Source of the DNA: Verrucomicrobiota bacterium
GTDB taxonomy: Bacteria > Verrucomicrobiota > Verrucomicrobiia > Opitutales > Opitutaceae
Direction of reading: 5' to 3'
DNA length: 64,000 nt
NCBI GenBank assembly: GCA_023426435.1
Contig: JAFAAS010000068.1
Coordinates: forward strand, 1-64,000
Shown here: one piece after another, positions 50,276-59,493 of the stretch
How positions within the stretch are numbered: position 1 is the first letter of the stretch
Layout of the letters: every line of letters begins with the position of its first letter
Notes under the pieces: generated by a model
Databases searched by the model: none
What the model saw: only the letters and a program-made list of their open reading frames with translations
Told to the model about the DNA's origin: nothing
Translations under genes and position numbers: made by a program

Positions 50276-52006
50276 ATGATAAAAACGACGGTAGGCACCA
50301 AGATCGGCGCAGGTTACGCCCTCGCCCTGCTGATCCTCATCGCCATCGGCACCGTGTGCTATCAGAGCACGGCGCGCTTGATGGACACTTCCTCTCGCCT
50401 TTCGCACACGCATGCCGTGCTGAAGGCGCTCGTGGCGGTGACGCACGACTTGGTCGACGCCGAAACCGGACAGCGCGGCTATATCATCACAGGCGAAGAC
50501 GCCTACCTCGAACCCTATAATCTCGGCGTCAGCGCCTCCGAACAAAACCTCCGCGCGCTGCGCACGCTCGTGCGCGACAATCCCAACCAACAGCGCCGCC
50601 TGGACCGCCTCGAACCCTTGATTCGCGATCGGCTGGTTCGCTTGAAAGAGGGCATCGACGGGCGTCGCGCCAATGGCTTCGACGCCGGTCGGCAGTGGAT
50701 TCTCTCCGGCGTCGGCAAGGAGCAGATGGACGAAATTCGCCAGATCGCCGCGGAAATGGAATCCGAGGAAACCACCTTGCTGGCCGAACGCTCCACCGCC
50801 GCCGAGACCACCGCTCGCAACGCCCGTCTCGTCATCACCCTGGGCACGCTGGGCGCCTTCATCATCCTCGGATTCGCTGGGATGGTTATCACGCGGAATA
50901 TCGCCGGCCCGCTCCGCGCCCTCTCCGCCAACGCCGAGCGCATCGCGATCGGCGATCTTTCCGGCACCATCGCCATCAGCAACCGCACCGACGAGGTCGG
51001 CCGGCTCACGCAGGTGTTCGCCCAAATGACGCGCTGGTTGAACGACATGGCCGGCGTCGCCAGTCGCATCGCGTCCGGCGACCTGCGCGGGAAGGTCGAG
51101 CCGCAATCCGAAAAGGATGTGCTCGGCCAGGCGTTCGCTTCGATGGTCGACAACCTGCAGCGCCTCACCAGCGACTTGAACCACGGGGTCAGCATCCTCG
51201 GCGCGTCGGCGAACGAAATTTCCACGTCCACGTCGCAACTCGCCGCCAGCGCCAGCGAAACCGCCACCGCCGTCGGCGAAACGACCACGACGGTCGATGA
51301 GGTCCGCCAAACCGCCGAAATCTCCAGCCAGAAAGCCCGCGCGGTTTCCGATACGGCACAGCGCGTCGCCCAAATTTCCCAAACCGGCCGCAAGGCCACG
51401 CAGGACACCGTCGAGGGCATGACGCGTATCCGCGAACAAATGACATCGATCGCCGAGAGCATGGTGCGCTTGAGCGAGCAGAGCCAGGCGATCGGCCAGA
51501 TCGTGGCCACCGTCGAAGACCTCGCCGCGCAATCCAATCTTCTCGCCGTCAACGCCGCCATCGAAGCCGCCAAGGCCGGCGAACACGGCAAGGGCTTCAC
51601 CGTGGTCGCGCACGAAGTGAAGAGTCTCGCCGAGCAATCCAAACAGGCCACCGGCCAGGTGCGCACGATCCTGAACGAGATCCAGAAAGCCACCAGCGCC
51701 GCCGTGCTCGCGACCGAACAGGGCAGCAAGGCCGTTGAAGCAGGCGTCGGCCAATCCGCCCAAGCCGGACAATCGATCCAAACACTCGCATCGAGCGTGG
51801 CCGAGGCCGCGCAAGCCGCCGCGCAAATCGCGGCCTCCAGCCAGCAACAGCTGGTCGGCGTCGACCAAGTCGCCTCCGCGATGGAGAGTATCAAGCAAGC
51901 CAGCACGCAAAACGTCGACAGCGCGAAACAGCTGGAATCCGCCGCCCGCGATCTCAAGCAGCTGGGCGAAAAACTGCGGCTCCAGATCGAACGTTACAAG
52001 GTGTAG
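50276..52006 (+). CDS. Methyl-accepting chemotaxis protein with CHASE3 sensor
   Basis: 576 residues from ATG 50276. Two transmembrane helices (about 12-30 and 190-212) flank a CHASE3-type periplasmic sensor, diagnosed by ETGQRGYIITGEDAYLEPY. A HAMP region (about 213-265) and the long cytoplasmic signalling domain follow. The hairpin tip reads AAQSNLLAVNAAIEAAKAGE and HGKGFTVVAHEVKSLAEQS. No C-terminal pentapeptide tether for CheR/CheB is present. It is the only receptor in the operon. CHASE3 ligands are not known. WspA is the positional equivalent. Confidence 0.95.
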   Translation: MIKTTVGTKIGAGYALALLILIAIGTVCYQSTARLMDTSSRLSHTHAVLKALVAVTHDLVDAETGQRGYIITGEDAYLEPYNLGVSASEQNLRALRTLVRDNPNQQRRLDRLEPLIRDRLVRLKEGIDGRRANGFDAGRQWILSGVGKEQMDEIRQIAAEMESEETTLLAERSTAAETTARNARLVITLGTLGAFIILGFAGMVITRNIAGPLRALSANAERIAIGDLSGTIAISNRTDEVGRLTQVFAQMTRWLNDMAGVASRIASGDLRGKVEPQSEKDVLGQAFASMVDNLQRLTSDLNHGVSILGASANEISTSTSQLAASASETATAVGETTTTVDEVRQTAEISSQKARAVSDTAQRVAQISQTGRKATQDTVEGMTRIREQMTSIAESMVRLSEQSQAIGQIVATVEDLAAQSNLLAVNAAIEAAKAGEHGKGFTVVAHEVKSLAEQSKQATGQVRTILNEIQKATSAAVLATEQGSKAVEAGVGQSAQAGQSIQTLASSVAEAAQAAAQIAASSQQQLVGVDQVASAMESIKQASTQNVDSAKQLESAARDLKQLGEKLRLQIERYKV

Positions 52007-52018
52007 CCCACGGCGCCC

Positions 52019-54325
52019 GTGAGCGAACACGAAGCGGAATTCCTCGAACGGCTGCGCGCCACCTTCCGGGTGGAAGCGGACGAACATGTCCAAGCCATCT
52101 CGACCAGTTTGTTCGAGCTGGAAAAAGCGCCGTCGCCCGAAGCCAACACCGCCGCGATCGAGCAGATTTTCCGTCACGCTCACAGTCTGAAAGGAGCCGC
52201 GCGCGCGACCAACTTCCCGAAGATCGAAGCGATCTGCCAGGCCCTCGAAACCGTCTTCGCCGCCTGGAAGCGAGGCACCCTTCAGGTCGGCGCCGACACG
52301 TTCGACGTGTTTCACCGCGCGATGGACGCGATCCGTCAGCTGACTTCTGCCGATGAGACCTCCCCCGCCACCCGCCATCCTCAGCTCTCGCAACTGCTCG
52401 CTCAGCTGACGCACCTCACAAGTTCAAACACGTCCACCCCCGCGCCCGCCGCTCGGATTTCCGAGTCTCCCGTCATCCGACCCTCCGAACCGCCCGCAAT
52501 CGCACCATCCGCCTTGGCGCCCGTCGCATCGACCGAACCGCCGGCCGCACCCACCTCGCCCGCCCTCGCCGAAACCGTCCGCATCTCCACCGCCAAGCTC
52601 GACCAACTTCTGCTCGAGGCCGAGGAAATGCTGGTCGTCAAACAGTCCGCGGCTCAGCGCGCCGCCGATCTCCAACACCTCGAGCAGTCACTCTCCGAGT
52701 GGAGTCTGCGCTGGAATCGAATTCAGCCCCAGCTTCGCGCGTGGCGCTCCCAGGATCCGCAGGATCGCGCCCACGTTTCGATTTCCGAATTCCTCGAGTG
52801 GAACGCCGGCTACCTCCGCGCACTCGAGCAGCGTCTGCGCAACATGAGCAAAACCGCCGCGCAGGATCGACACGATGTCGCCCGTCGCGTCGACGACTTG
52901 CTGCTCGATTCCAAACAGCTGGTCATGCTCCCTTTCTCCACGCTGACGGATTTATTCCCGAAGCTCGTTCGAGACCTTAGCCGGGATCAGGGAAAATCCG
53001 TCGAATTCATCACCCGCGGCGGCGAGGTCGAAATCGACAAGCGCATCCTCGAACAGATGAAGGATCCGCTCATCCATCTTCTGCGAAACTCGATCGACCA
53101 CGGCATCGAGGCGCAGCGCGGCCCGAACCAGCCCAACAAATCCTCACGCGCCACGCTCCTTCTCGCCGCCCGGTTGATCGGCGGCAACAAGGTCGAAATC
53201 GTCGTCTCCGACGACGGCGCCGGCATCGATCGCGCCCGCGTGAAAGAGTCCGCGATTTCTCGCGGCATCATTGCCCCGGACGCAGCGCGCAGCCTGGACG
53301 ATCGCAAAGCACTCGATCTCATCTTCCAGTCCGAGGTCTCCACCAGCCCGATGATCACCGAGATCTCCGGACGCGGCCTGGGTCTCGCGATCGTGCGCGA
53401 GCACTGCGAGAAACTCGGCGGCGAGGTCAACGTCGACAGCACGCCCGGGAAGGGAACGACGTTCACCATCACCTTGCCGCTCACGCTGGCGACGTTCCGC
53501 GGCATCCTCGTGCAATCCGCCGATCAGACGTTTGTCGTGCCAACCGCCTACGTCTCACGCGTGGCTCGCATCAAGCGGTCAGACGTCAAGACCGTCAAAA
53601 ATCGCGAAACCCTTTCGCTCGAAGGCCGCACCGTCGCCCTCGCCCAACTCGCCACCGTGCTGGAACTCGAAGCCCGCCCTCCCAAGACACCTCCCGGCGA
53701 CTTCATTTCTGTCATCGTGCTGGGGACCGGTCACGAGCAGATCGCGTTCGCGGTCGATGCAATCCTGCACGACGAAGAGGTCCTCGCGAAGAGCTTCTCC
53801 CGTCCTCTCTCCCGCGTGAGAAACATCGCCGGCGCCACCGTCCTCGCGTCCGGAAAAATCGCTCCCATCCTCAACGTCGCCGACCTCATCAAATCCGCGC
53901 GCCACCGCAGCGCCCGCTCTTCCACATCACCCGCCTCTCCTTCCGCGCCCGCCGCCGCTCGCTCTCGCTCGGTCCTGCTCGCGGAAGACTCGATCACATC
54001 GCGCATGCTGTTGAAGGGGATTTTGGAATCCGCCGGCTATCGCGTCACCACCGCCGTCGACGGCATGGATGCTTGGACGCTCCTCCATACCGACGATTTC
54101 GATCTCGTGGTGTCCGATGTCGAAATGCCCCGACTGAACGGATTCGATCTCTGCGCCCGCATCCGCGCCGACAAGAAACACGGGGACAAACCCGTCGTAT
54201 TGGTCACCGCTCTCGCGACCTCCGCCGACCGCGAGCGCGGCATCGATGTCGGCGCCAGCGCCTACATCGTGAAAAGCAGTTTCGACCAGGGCAACCTGCT
54301 CGAGGTCGTTCGCCGCCTCACCTGA
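52019..54325 (+). CDS. cheA: CheA histidine kinase with C-terminal receiver (CheA-REC)
   Basis: 768 residues, GTG start. Domains: HPt/P1 (about 10-115) with phospho-site H55 in RHAHSLKGAAR; a Pro-rich linker; dimerisation helices; HATPase (about 335-490) with LLRNSIDHGIEAQRG, VSDDGAGID and RGLGLAIVREHCEKLGG; a CheW-like domain (about 495-635); and a receiver (about 645-768) with acceptor Asp in LVVSDVEMPRLNG. The P2 domain is missing. Fusion to a receiver is characteristic of WspE and FrzE. It starts 12 bases after the MCP gene and ends in a 1-base overlap with cheB. Confidence 0.96.
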   Translation: MSEHEAEFLERLRATFRVEADEHVQAISTSLFELEKAPSPEANTAAIEQIFRHAHSLKGAARATNFPKIEAICQALETVFAAWKRGTLQVGADTFDVFHRAMDAIRQLTSADETSPATRHPQLSQLLAQLTHLTSSNTSTPAPAARISESPVIRPSEPPAIAPSALAPVASTEPPAAPTSPALAETVRISTAKLDQLLLEAEEMLVVKQSAAQRAADLQHLEQSLSEWSLRWNRIQPQLRAWRSQDPQDRAHVSISEFLEWNAGYLRALEQRLRNMSKTAAQDRHDVARRVDDLLLDSKQLVMLPFSTLTDLFPKLVRDLSRDQGKSVEFITRGGEVEIDKRILEQMKDPLIHLLRNSIDHGIEAQRGPNQPNKSSRATLLLAARLIGGNKVEIVVSDDGAGIDRARVKESAISRGIIAPDAARSLDDRKALDLIFQSEVSTSPMITEISGRGLGLAIVREHCEKLGGEVNVDSTPGKGTTFTITLPLTLATFRGILVQSADQTFVVPTAYVSRVARIKRSDVKTVKNRETLSLEGRTVALAQLATVLELEARPPKTPPGDFISVIVLGTGHEQIAFAVDAILHDEEVLAKSFSRPLSRVRNIAGATVLASGKIAPILNVADLIKSARHRSARSSTSPASPSAPAAARSRSVLLAEDSITSRMLLKGILESAGYRVTTAVDGMDAWTLLHTDDFDLVVSDVEMPRLNGFDLCARIRADKKHGDKPVVLVTALATSADRERGIDVGASAYIVKSSFDQGNLLEVVRRLT

Positions 54326-55413
54326 TGTCGACCCAGCCCGTCATCAACGTGCTCCTCGTCGACGACTCGCCGTCGTCCCGCCTGCTGTTACGGCATATCC
54401 TGAATGCTGATACACGGTTCGCCATCCTCGGCGAGGTCGGCAGCGGCGCCGACGCGCTCGCGTTTCTCAAAAAGCGGCGGCCCGACGTGATCGTGATGGA
54501 TATCCACATGCCCGGCATGGACGGCTACGAGACCACGCGGGAGATCATGCAAACGCACCCGTTGCCGATCGTGATTTGCACCGGCGTGCCGAGCCCCGAC
54601 GAAGCGTCGGACAAGTTTCTCGCACTCGACGCCGGCGCACTCGCCTTGGTCGCGAAACCCGCCGGGCCGGGTCATCCGCAACACGCGGAAACCGCCGCGA
54701 AGCTCGTCGAAACCATCGCATTGATGTCCGAGATCCGCGTCGTGAAACGCTGGCCGCGCGAACGCGTCCTCCGCGGCTCTCCCGCTTCCCCCCGCCCCAG
54801 CAGCAAACCGTCGGCGATCGACGTGATCGCCATCGGCACCTCCACCGGCGGACCACCCGTTCTCCAAGCCATCCTTGCCGGCCTCCCCGCCGATCTGCCC
54901 GCGCCGGTCATGATCGTGCAGCATATCTCCGTAGGCTTTCTCCCGGGCCTGGTCGAGTGGCTGCAGCAATCCACCCGCTTTCCTCTTCACATCGGCGCGC
55001 ATGGCCAACTCATGCAGCCGGGCAACGCGTATCTCGCACCCGATTGTTACCACATGGGAATCGGTCAACAAAAGCAGATCGTCCTCAGCCGCAGCGAACC
55101 CGAAAACGGACTCCGGCCTTCCGTCTCCTTCCTGTTTCGATCGGTGGCTTCGGTCTGCGGCCCACGATCCATTGCCGTGTTGCTCACCGGAATGGGCCGC
55201 GACGGCGCGCAGGAGCTCAAGGAGCTCAAAACACTCGGAGCGATCACCATCGCGCAGGACGCCGAGTCGTCCGTCGTCCACGGCATGCCCGGCGAAGCCA
55301 TTCGTCTCGGCGCCGCCCACTACGTTCTACCGCCCGAGCGTATCGCCACCGTGGTTACAAACCTGACCATGGGCCACTCGCCCGAATCCGGCCGGCCCCG
55401 CGCCGCCCTCTAA
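54325..55413 (+). CDS. cheB: CheB methylesterase/deamidase
   Basis: 362 residues from ATG 54325, which overlaps the cheA stop by one base. The receiver domain has acceptor Asp in VIVMDIHMPGMDG. The methylesterase domain (about 165-350) carries the catalytic triad: Ser in GTSTGGPPVL, His in VQHISVGFLPGLVEWL and Asp in LLTGMGRDGAQELKEL. It removes methyl groups from the receptor for adaptation; the phosphorylated receiver activates it. It equals WspF by position. Confidence 0.96.
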   Translation: MSTQPVINVLLVDDSPSSRLLLRHILNADTRFAILGEVGSGADALAFLKKRRPDVIVMDIHMPGMDGYETTREIMQTHPLPIVICTGVPSPDEASDKFLALDAGALALVAKPAGPGHPQHAETAAKLVETIALMSEIRVVKRWPRERVLRGSPASPRPSSKPSAIDVIAIGTSTGGPPVLQAILAGLPADLPAPVMIVQHISVGFLPGLVEWLQQSTRFPLHIGAHGQLMQPGNAYLAPDCYHMGIGQQKQIVLSRSEPENGLRPSVSFLFRSVASVCGPRSIAVLLTGMGRDGAQELKELKTLGAITIAQDAESSVVHGMPGEAIRLGAAHYVLPPERIATVVTNLTMGHSPESGRPRAAL

Positions 55414-55428
55414 GACAATTCGATTGTG

Positions 55429-56844
55429 ATGCGACATTCCGACCTCAACCCGCCCGAATCTCCCGAAATCCTCGTCGTCGAAGACAGCCTCACTCAGGTC
55501 GAACGCCTGAAACACCTGCTCAGCCGGAAGAACTACCGGTTCCGCATCGCGCGCAACGGTCGCGAGGGACTCGAAGCCATCGCCCGACGCCGCCCCACGA
55601 TCGTCATCAGCGACATCGTCATGCCCGAAATGGACGGCTATGAGCTCTGCTGTCGAATCAAGCAGGACCCCGCCACCCGCAACCTTCCCGTCATTCTTCT
55701 CACCTCGCTCACCGATCCGGTCGATGTGGTGAAAGGCCTCGAATGTGGCGCCGACAACTTCGTCTTCAAACCCTACGACGAAGACTACCTGCTCTCGCGA
55801 ATCACTTTCGTGCTGGCCCACCATCATCTGCGCGAAATCGAAAACACCCGCATGGGCGTCGAGATTTTCTTCGCGGGCCGCAGCTTCTACATCACGTCCG
55901 ACCGCCTCCAGATCCTCAATCTGCTCCTCTCCACCTATGAGACCGCCGTGGCGCGCAACCACGAACTCGCGTCCGCGCGCGATCAGTTGCGCGAACTGAA
56001 CGAAACGCTCGAGCAAAGGGTGCAGGAGCGCACCGCGGCGTTGCAGCAGGAGGTCGCCGAGCGCGCGCGCGCCGAAGCCGAAGTGCGCCGGCTGAATGCC
56101 GAGCTCGACCAGCGCGTCCGCCAGCGCACCGCGGAGCTCGAGCGCATGAACGAGGAACTGGAGGCGTTTTCGTATTCGGTTTCCCACGACTTGCGCGCGC
56201 CCCTGCGGCACGCCAACGGGTTCGCGACACTGCTGCAGAAGCGCATCGGCGACAAGGTGGACGGCACCGGCGCGCACTACCTCAAGCAGATCGCCGACGC
56301 CTGCGTGCGCATGGCGACGCTGATCGACGACTTGCTCGAATTTTCCCGCACCAGCCGCACCGAACTGCGACAGGCGCCGCTCGATCTCAATTCGCTCGCC
56401 GCCGAAACCGCGCGCGATCTCGAACAGGAAACCAAGGGCCGCCGCATCGAATGGAAAATCCACCCGCTGCCGTCGGTCTGCGCGGATGCCGCCCTCCTCC
56501 GCCAGGTCTTCGCCAATCTCCTCGGCAACGCCGTCAAATACACCCGCACCCGCGAGATCGCGGAAATCGTCGTCGGCAGCGAATCGCGCGAAAACGAGGT
56601 CGTCATCTTCGTCCGCGACAACGGCGTCGGCTTCGACATGCGCTACGCCTCGAAACTCTTCGGCGTGTTCCAACGACTTCACGGCGCCGATCAATTCGAA
56701 GGCACCGGGATCGGACTGGCCAATGTCCGCCGCATCGTCTCGCGACACGGCGGCCGCACCTGGGCCGAATCCGCCCCCGATCAGGGCGCCACGTTTTTCT
56801 TCAGCCTCCCCACATCGTCCGCCGGTTCCGCTCATCCGCTTTAA
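55429..56844 (+). CDS. Receiver-histidine kinase (REC-HisKA-HATPase), paralogue 1
   Basis: 471 residues from ATG 55429. The receiver (about 12-130) has acceptor Asp in IVISDIVMPEMDG. A conserved segment follows (RMGVEIFFAGRSF, then ITSDRLQILNLLLSTYE), then a coiled coil. The HisKA H-box is SYSVSHDLRAPLRHANGF, the N box is LLGNAVKYT and the HATPase G box is GTGIGLANVRRIV. There is no transmembrane segment. It occupies the position of the WspR output gene. It starts 15 bases after cheB, so the chemosensory CheA-REC could phosphorylate its receiver. That is inference. Confidence 0.92.
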   Translation: MRHSDLNPPESPEILVVEDSLTQVERLKHLLSRKNYRFRIARNGREGLEAIARRRPTIVISDIVMPEMDGYELCCRIKQDPATRNLPVILLTSLTDPVDVVKGLECGADNFVFKPYDEDYLLSRITFVLAHHHLREIENTRMGVEIFFAGRSFYITSDRLQILNLLLSTYETAVARNHELASARDQLRELNETLEQRVQERTAALQQEVAERARAEAEVRRLNAELDQRVRQRTAELERMNEELEAFSYSVSHDLRAPLRHANGFATLLQKRIGDKVDGTGAHYLKQIADACVRMATLIDDLLEFSRTSRTELRQAPLDLNSLAAETARDLEQETKGRRIEWKIHPLPSVCADAALLRQVFANLLGNAVKYTRTREIAEIVVGSESRENEVVIFVRDNGVGFDMRYASKLFGVFQRLHGADQFEGTGIGLANVRRIVSRHGGRTWAESAPDQGATFFFSLPTSSAGSAHPL

Positions 56845-56847
56845 CCC

Positions 56848-58998
56848 ATGCACTCTCTCCCTCCCCGCCCCAGCCCCGACGAAATCCTCATCGTCGAGGA
56901 CAGCGCCACCCAAGCCGAACGCCTCCGCTACATCCTCGAGAAGCACAACTATCGCTTCGCCGTCGCCCGCAACGGCCGCGAAGCGCTCGCGCGCATCGCC
57001 ACCCAATGCCCGTCGCTCGTCGTCAGCGATATCGTGATGCCCGAGATGGACGGCTATGAGCTCTGCCGGCAGCTCAAGCAGGACGAGCGTTTCCGCAATC
57101 TGCCCGTCATCCTGCTCACTTCCCTCAGCGACCCGGTCGACGTCGTGAAGGGACTCGAATGCGGCGCGGACAACTTCCTCTTCAAGCCCTACGAGGAACG
57201 CTACCTCGTCTCCCGCATCGGCTACATCCTCGCGAACCGCCACCTCCGCGAAATCGAATTCACCCGCATGGGCGTCGAAGTGTTTTTCGCCGGCCGTAAA
57301 TTCTTCATCACCTCGGACCGCCTGCAGATCCTCAACCTCCTGCTCTCCACCTACGAAACCGCCGTGGAGCGCAATCGCGAACTGGCAAACGCGCGCGACG
57401 AGATGCGCCATCTCAACGAAACGCTCGAAGCCCGCGTGCAGGAACGCACCGCCGCGCTCCAGGCCGAAATCGTCGAGCGCAAGCAGGCCGAAGCTCACGT
57501 GCGCGAACAAGCCGAGCTGCTCAACAAAGCCAGCGACGCCATCGTCGCCCTCGATCTCGAACATCGGATCACCTACTGGAACGCCAGCGCCGAACGACTC
57601 TACGGCTGGTCCACTTCGGAGGCACTCGGACGACCGATCCAGGATTTGAAACTAAGTAGTTCGGTCGGCCATTTCGCCGCCGCACTCACCGAGTTGTTCG
57701 CCAACGGCGAGTGGCGCGGCGAGTTCGAGGTCACGACCAAACACGGCGCCTCCAAATATATTTCCAGCACGTGGAGCCTCGTCCGCGGCGACGACAATCA
57801 GCCGCGCTCGATCCTCGCCATCGACACCGACATCACCGAACGCAAGAAGCTCGAATCGGAACTGCTCCGCGCCCAGCGAATGGAGAGCATCGGCATGCTC
57901 GCCGGCGGCGTCGCCCACGACCTCAACAACGCCCTCGCCCCCGTGTTGATGGCCACCGAATTGCTGCAGTCCGGATGCACCGATCCGCAACAACGACATC
58001 TGCTCAGCCTCATCCGCGCCGGCGCCGATCGCGGAGCCGCCATGGTCAAGCAGGTCCTCACGTTCGCGCGCGGCGCCGACGGCAAACGCGGTCACGTGCA
58101 GGTGAAACACGTGCTGCGCGAAATCGAGGATCTCGCGCGTCAGACGTTCCCCAAATCGATCTCCATCCAAACGGAACCCACGCGCGAGCTCTGGCCGCTC
58201 CTCGCCGATCCCACCCAGCTGCACCAGGTGCTGCTCAACCTCTGCGTCAACGCCCGCGACGCCATGCCCCTCGGCGGCAAACTCACGCTCTCCGCCACGA
58301 ATATGGAGGTCGACGAAAGCTACGCCCGCATGACTTCCCCCGAAATGAAGCCGGGACCGTTCGTCGTTCTCAGCGTGACCGACACCGGGATGGGCATGAC
58401 GCCCGAGGTCTGCGCGCGCATTTTCGATCCGTTCTACACCACGAAGTCCTCCGAAAAAGGCACGGGACTCGGACTCTCCACCGTCCAAAGCATCGTGAAA
58501 AATCACGGGGGGGTCGTCACCGTCCGAAGCACTCCGGGCATCGGCACCGAGTTCAAGGTTCACCTCCCCGCCGAAGCGAGCGCCGCCGCGCACGTCACCG
58601 CTGCCCCCAAGCCGGCGCGCCCCATGGGATCTGGCGAGCTCATCCTCGTCGTCGACGACGAATCCGCCATTCGCAACATCGCCGCGCAAACGCTCCAGAC
58701 GTTCGGGTATCGCGTGCTCACCGCCGCCGACGGCGCTCAAGCCGTCGCCCTCTGCGCGCAACATCGCGACACGCTTCGCGCGATGCTCGTCGACATGTCC
58801 ATGCCCATCATGGACGGCAACGCCGCCATTCACGCCGCCCGAACGCTCGCCCCCAACATCAAAGCGATCGCCGCCAGCGGTCTCGACCCCAGCTCGCGCG
58901 AAACGTCCACCGCACAGCGCGTCGTCGCCGACGCGACGCTCAACAAACCTTACAGCGCCGACGAACTGCTCCAAGCCGTTCACGACGTGCTCAAATAA
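56848..58998 (+). CDS. Hybrid kinase REC-PAS-HisKA-HATPase-REC, paralogue 2
   Basis: 716 residues. Receiver 1 (about 12-130; LVVSDIVMPEMDG) and the next 70 residues are nearly identical in pattern to paralogue 1, including ITSDRLQILNLLLSTYE. It then adds a PAS domain (about 220-335; ASDAIVALDLEHRITYWNAS), an H-box LAGGVAHDLNNALAPV, a HATPase with VNARDAMPLGG and GTGLGLSTVQS, and a C-terminal receiver (about 598-716; acceptor Asp in MLVDMSMPIMDG). It lies 3 bases after paralogue 1. It could receive from CheA and pass to the lone receiver downstream. Confidence 0.93.
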   Translation: MHSLPPRPSPDEILIVEDSATQAERLRYILEKHNYRFAVARNGREALARIATQCPSLVVSDIVMPEMDGYELCRQLKQDERFRNLPVILLTSLSDPVDVVKGLECGADNFLFKPYEERYLVSRIGYILANRHLREIEFTRMGVEVFFAGRKFFITSDRLQILNLLLSTYETAVERNRELANARDEMRHLNETLEARVQERTAALQAEIVERKQAEAHVREQAELLNKASDAIVALDLEHRITYWNASAERLYGWSTSEALGRPIQDLKLSSSVGHFAAALTELFANGEWRGEFEVTTKHGASKYISSTWSLVRGDDNQPRSILAIDTDITERKKLESELLRAQRMESIGMLAGGVAHDLNNALAPVLMATELLQSGCTDPQQRHLLSLIRAGADRGAAMVKQVLTFARGADGKRGHVQVKHVLREIEDLARQTFPKSISIQTEPTRELWPLLADPTQLHQVLLNLCVNARDAMPLGGKLTLSATNMEVDESYARMTSPEMKPGPFVVLSVTDTGMGMTPEVCARIFDPFYTTKSSEKGTGLGLSTVQSIVKNHGGVVTVRSTPGIGTEFKVHLPAEASAAAHVTAAPKPARPMGSGELILVVDDESAIRNIAAQTLQTFGYRVLTAADGAQAVALCAQHRDTLRAMLVDMSMPIMDGNAAIHAARTLAPNIKAIAASGLDPSSRETSTAQRVVADATLNKPYSADELLQAVHDVLK

Positions 58999-59072
58999 TC
59001 GCCGGCGAAAGACACGCGAATCCAGCCCAGCCCTTCGCGCCCTCTCCCCGTCCCACTTTTTTCCATCATGCA

Positions 59073-59456
59073 ATGGCCAGAATCCTCATCGTCGACGACA
59101 CCCCGGATCTGCTCCAAGTGCTGGTGATGATCCTCCGCGATGCGGGACACATCATCACCGCCGCGCGCGACGGTCAGGAAGCGCTCAGTCTGCTCAAACG
59201 CATCGAGTTCGACGTCATGATCACCGACATCGTGATGCCGAACAAAGAGGGCATGGAAACCATCATCGAAGCTCGGCGCGCCATGCCCCACCTCAAGATC
59301 ATCGCGATGTCCGGCGGCGGTTTGCTCCCGGCGCAGCAATACCTCGCCATCGCCGGGAAGCTCGGAGCCTCCGCCGTCCTCTCCAAACCGTTCAGCAGCG
59401 ACGACGTGCTCGCCGCCGTGGGCCGCGTGCTGTCCGAAACCCCCGAGACGCCGTAA
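59073..59456 (+). CDS. Single-domain response regulator (last gene of the operon)
   Basis: 127 residues from ATG 59073. Receiver: DDT acidic pocket, acceptor Asp in VMITDIVMPNKEG, MSGGG switch and K in LSKPFS. There is no output domain. It is 74 bases after the hybrid kinase and may be the final acceptor of a phosphorelay, or act like CheY on a target. It is distinct from the receiver at 12825. Confidence 0.9.
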   Translation: MARILIVDDTPDLLQVLVMILRDAGHIITAARDGQEALSLLKRIEFDVMITDIVMPNKEGMETIIEARRAMPHLKIIAMSGGGLLPAQQYLAIAGKLGASAVLSKPFSSDDVLAAVGRVLSETPETP

Positions 59457-59474
59457 GCCCGAACGGCTGCACCG

Positions 59475-59493
59475 GGGCGGCCACGCCCGTTTT
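59475..59493 (+). terminator. Weak hairpin at the end of the chemosensory operon
   Basis: GGGCG (59475-59479) pairs with CGCCC (59484-59488) around a GCCA loop and is followed by G and four T residues. The stem is only 5 bp. It falls between the receiver stop and the ClpB stop on the other strand. Confidence 0.35.

Noticed and set aside
50213..52414. 733-residue minus-strand frame across the MCP gene
   Set aside because: Gly/Asp-rich antisense shadow of the chemoreceptor gene.
55327..57564. 745-residue minus-strand frame across the two receiver-kinases
   Set aside because: Antisense of two genes with clear domains; no start signal of its own.
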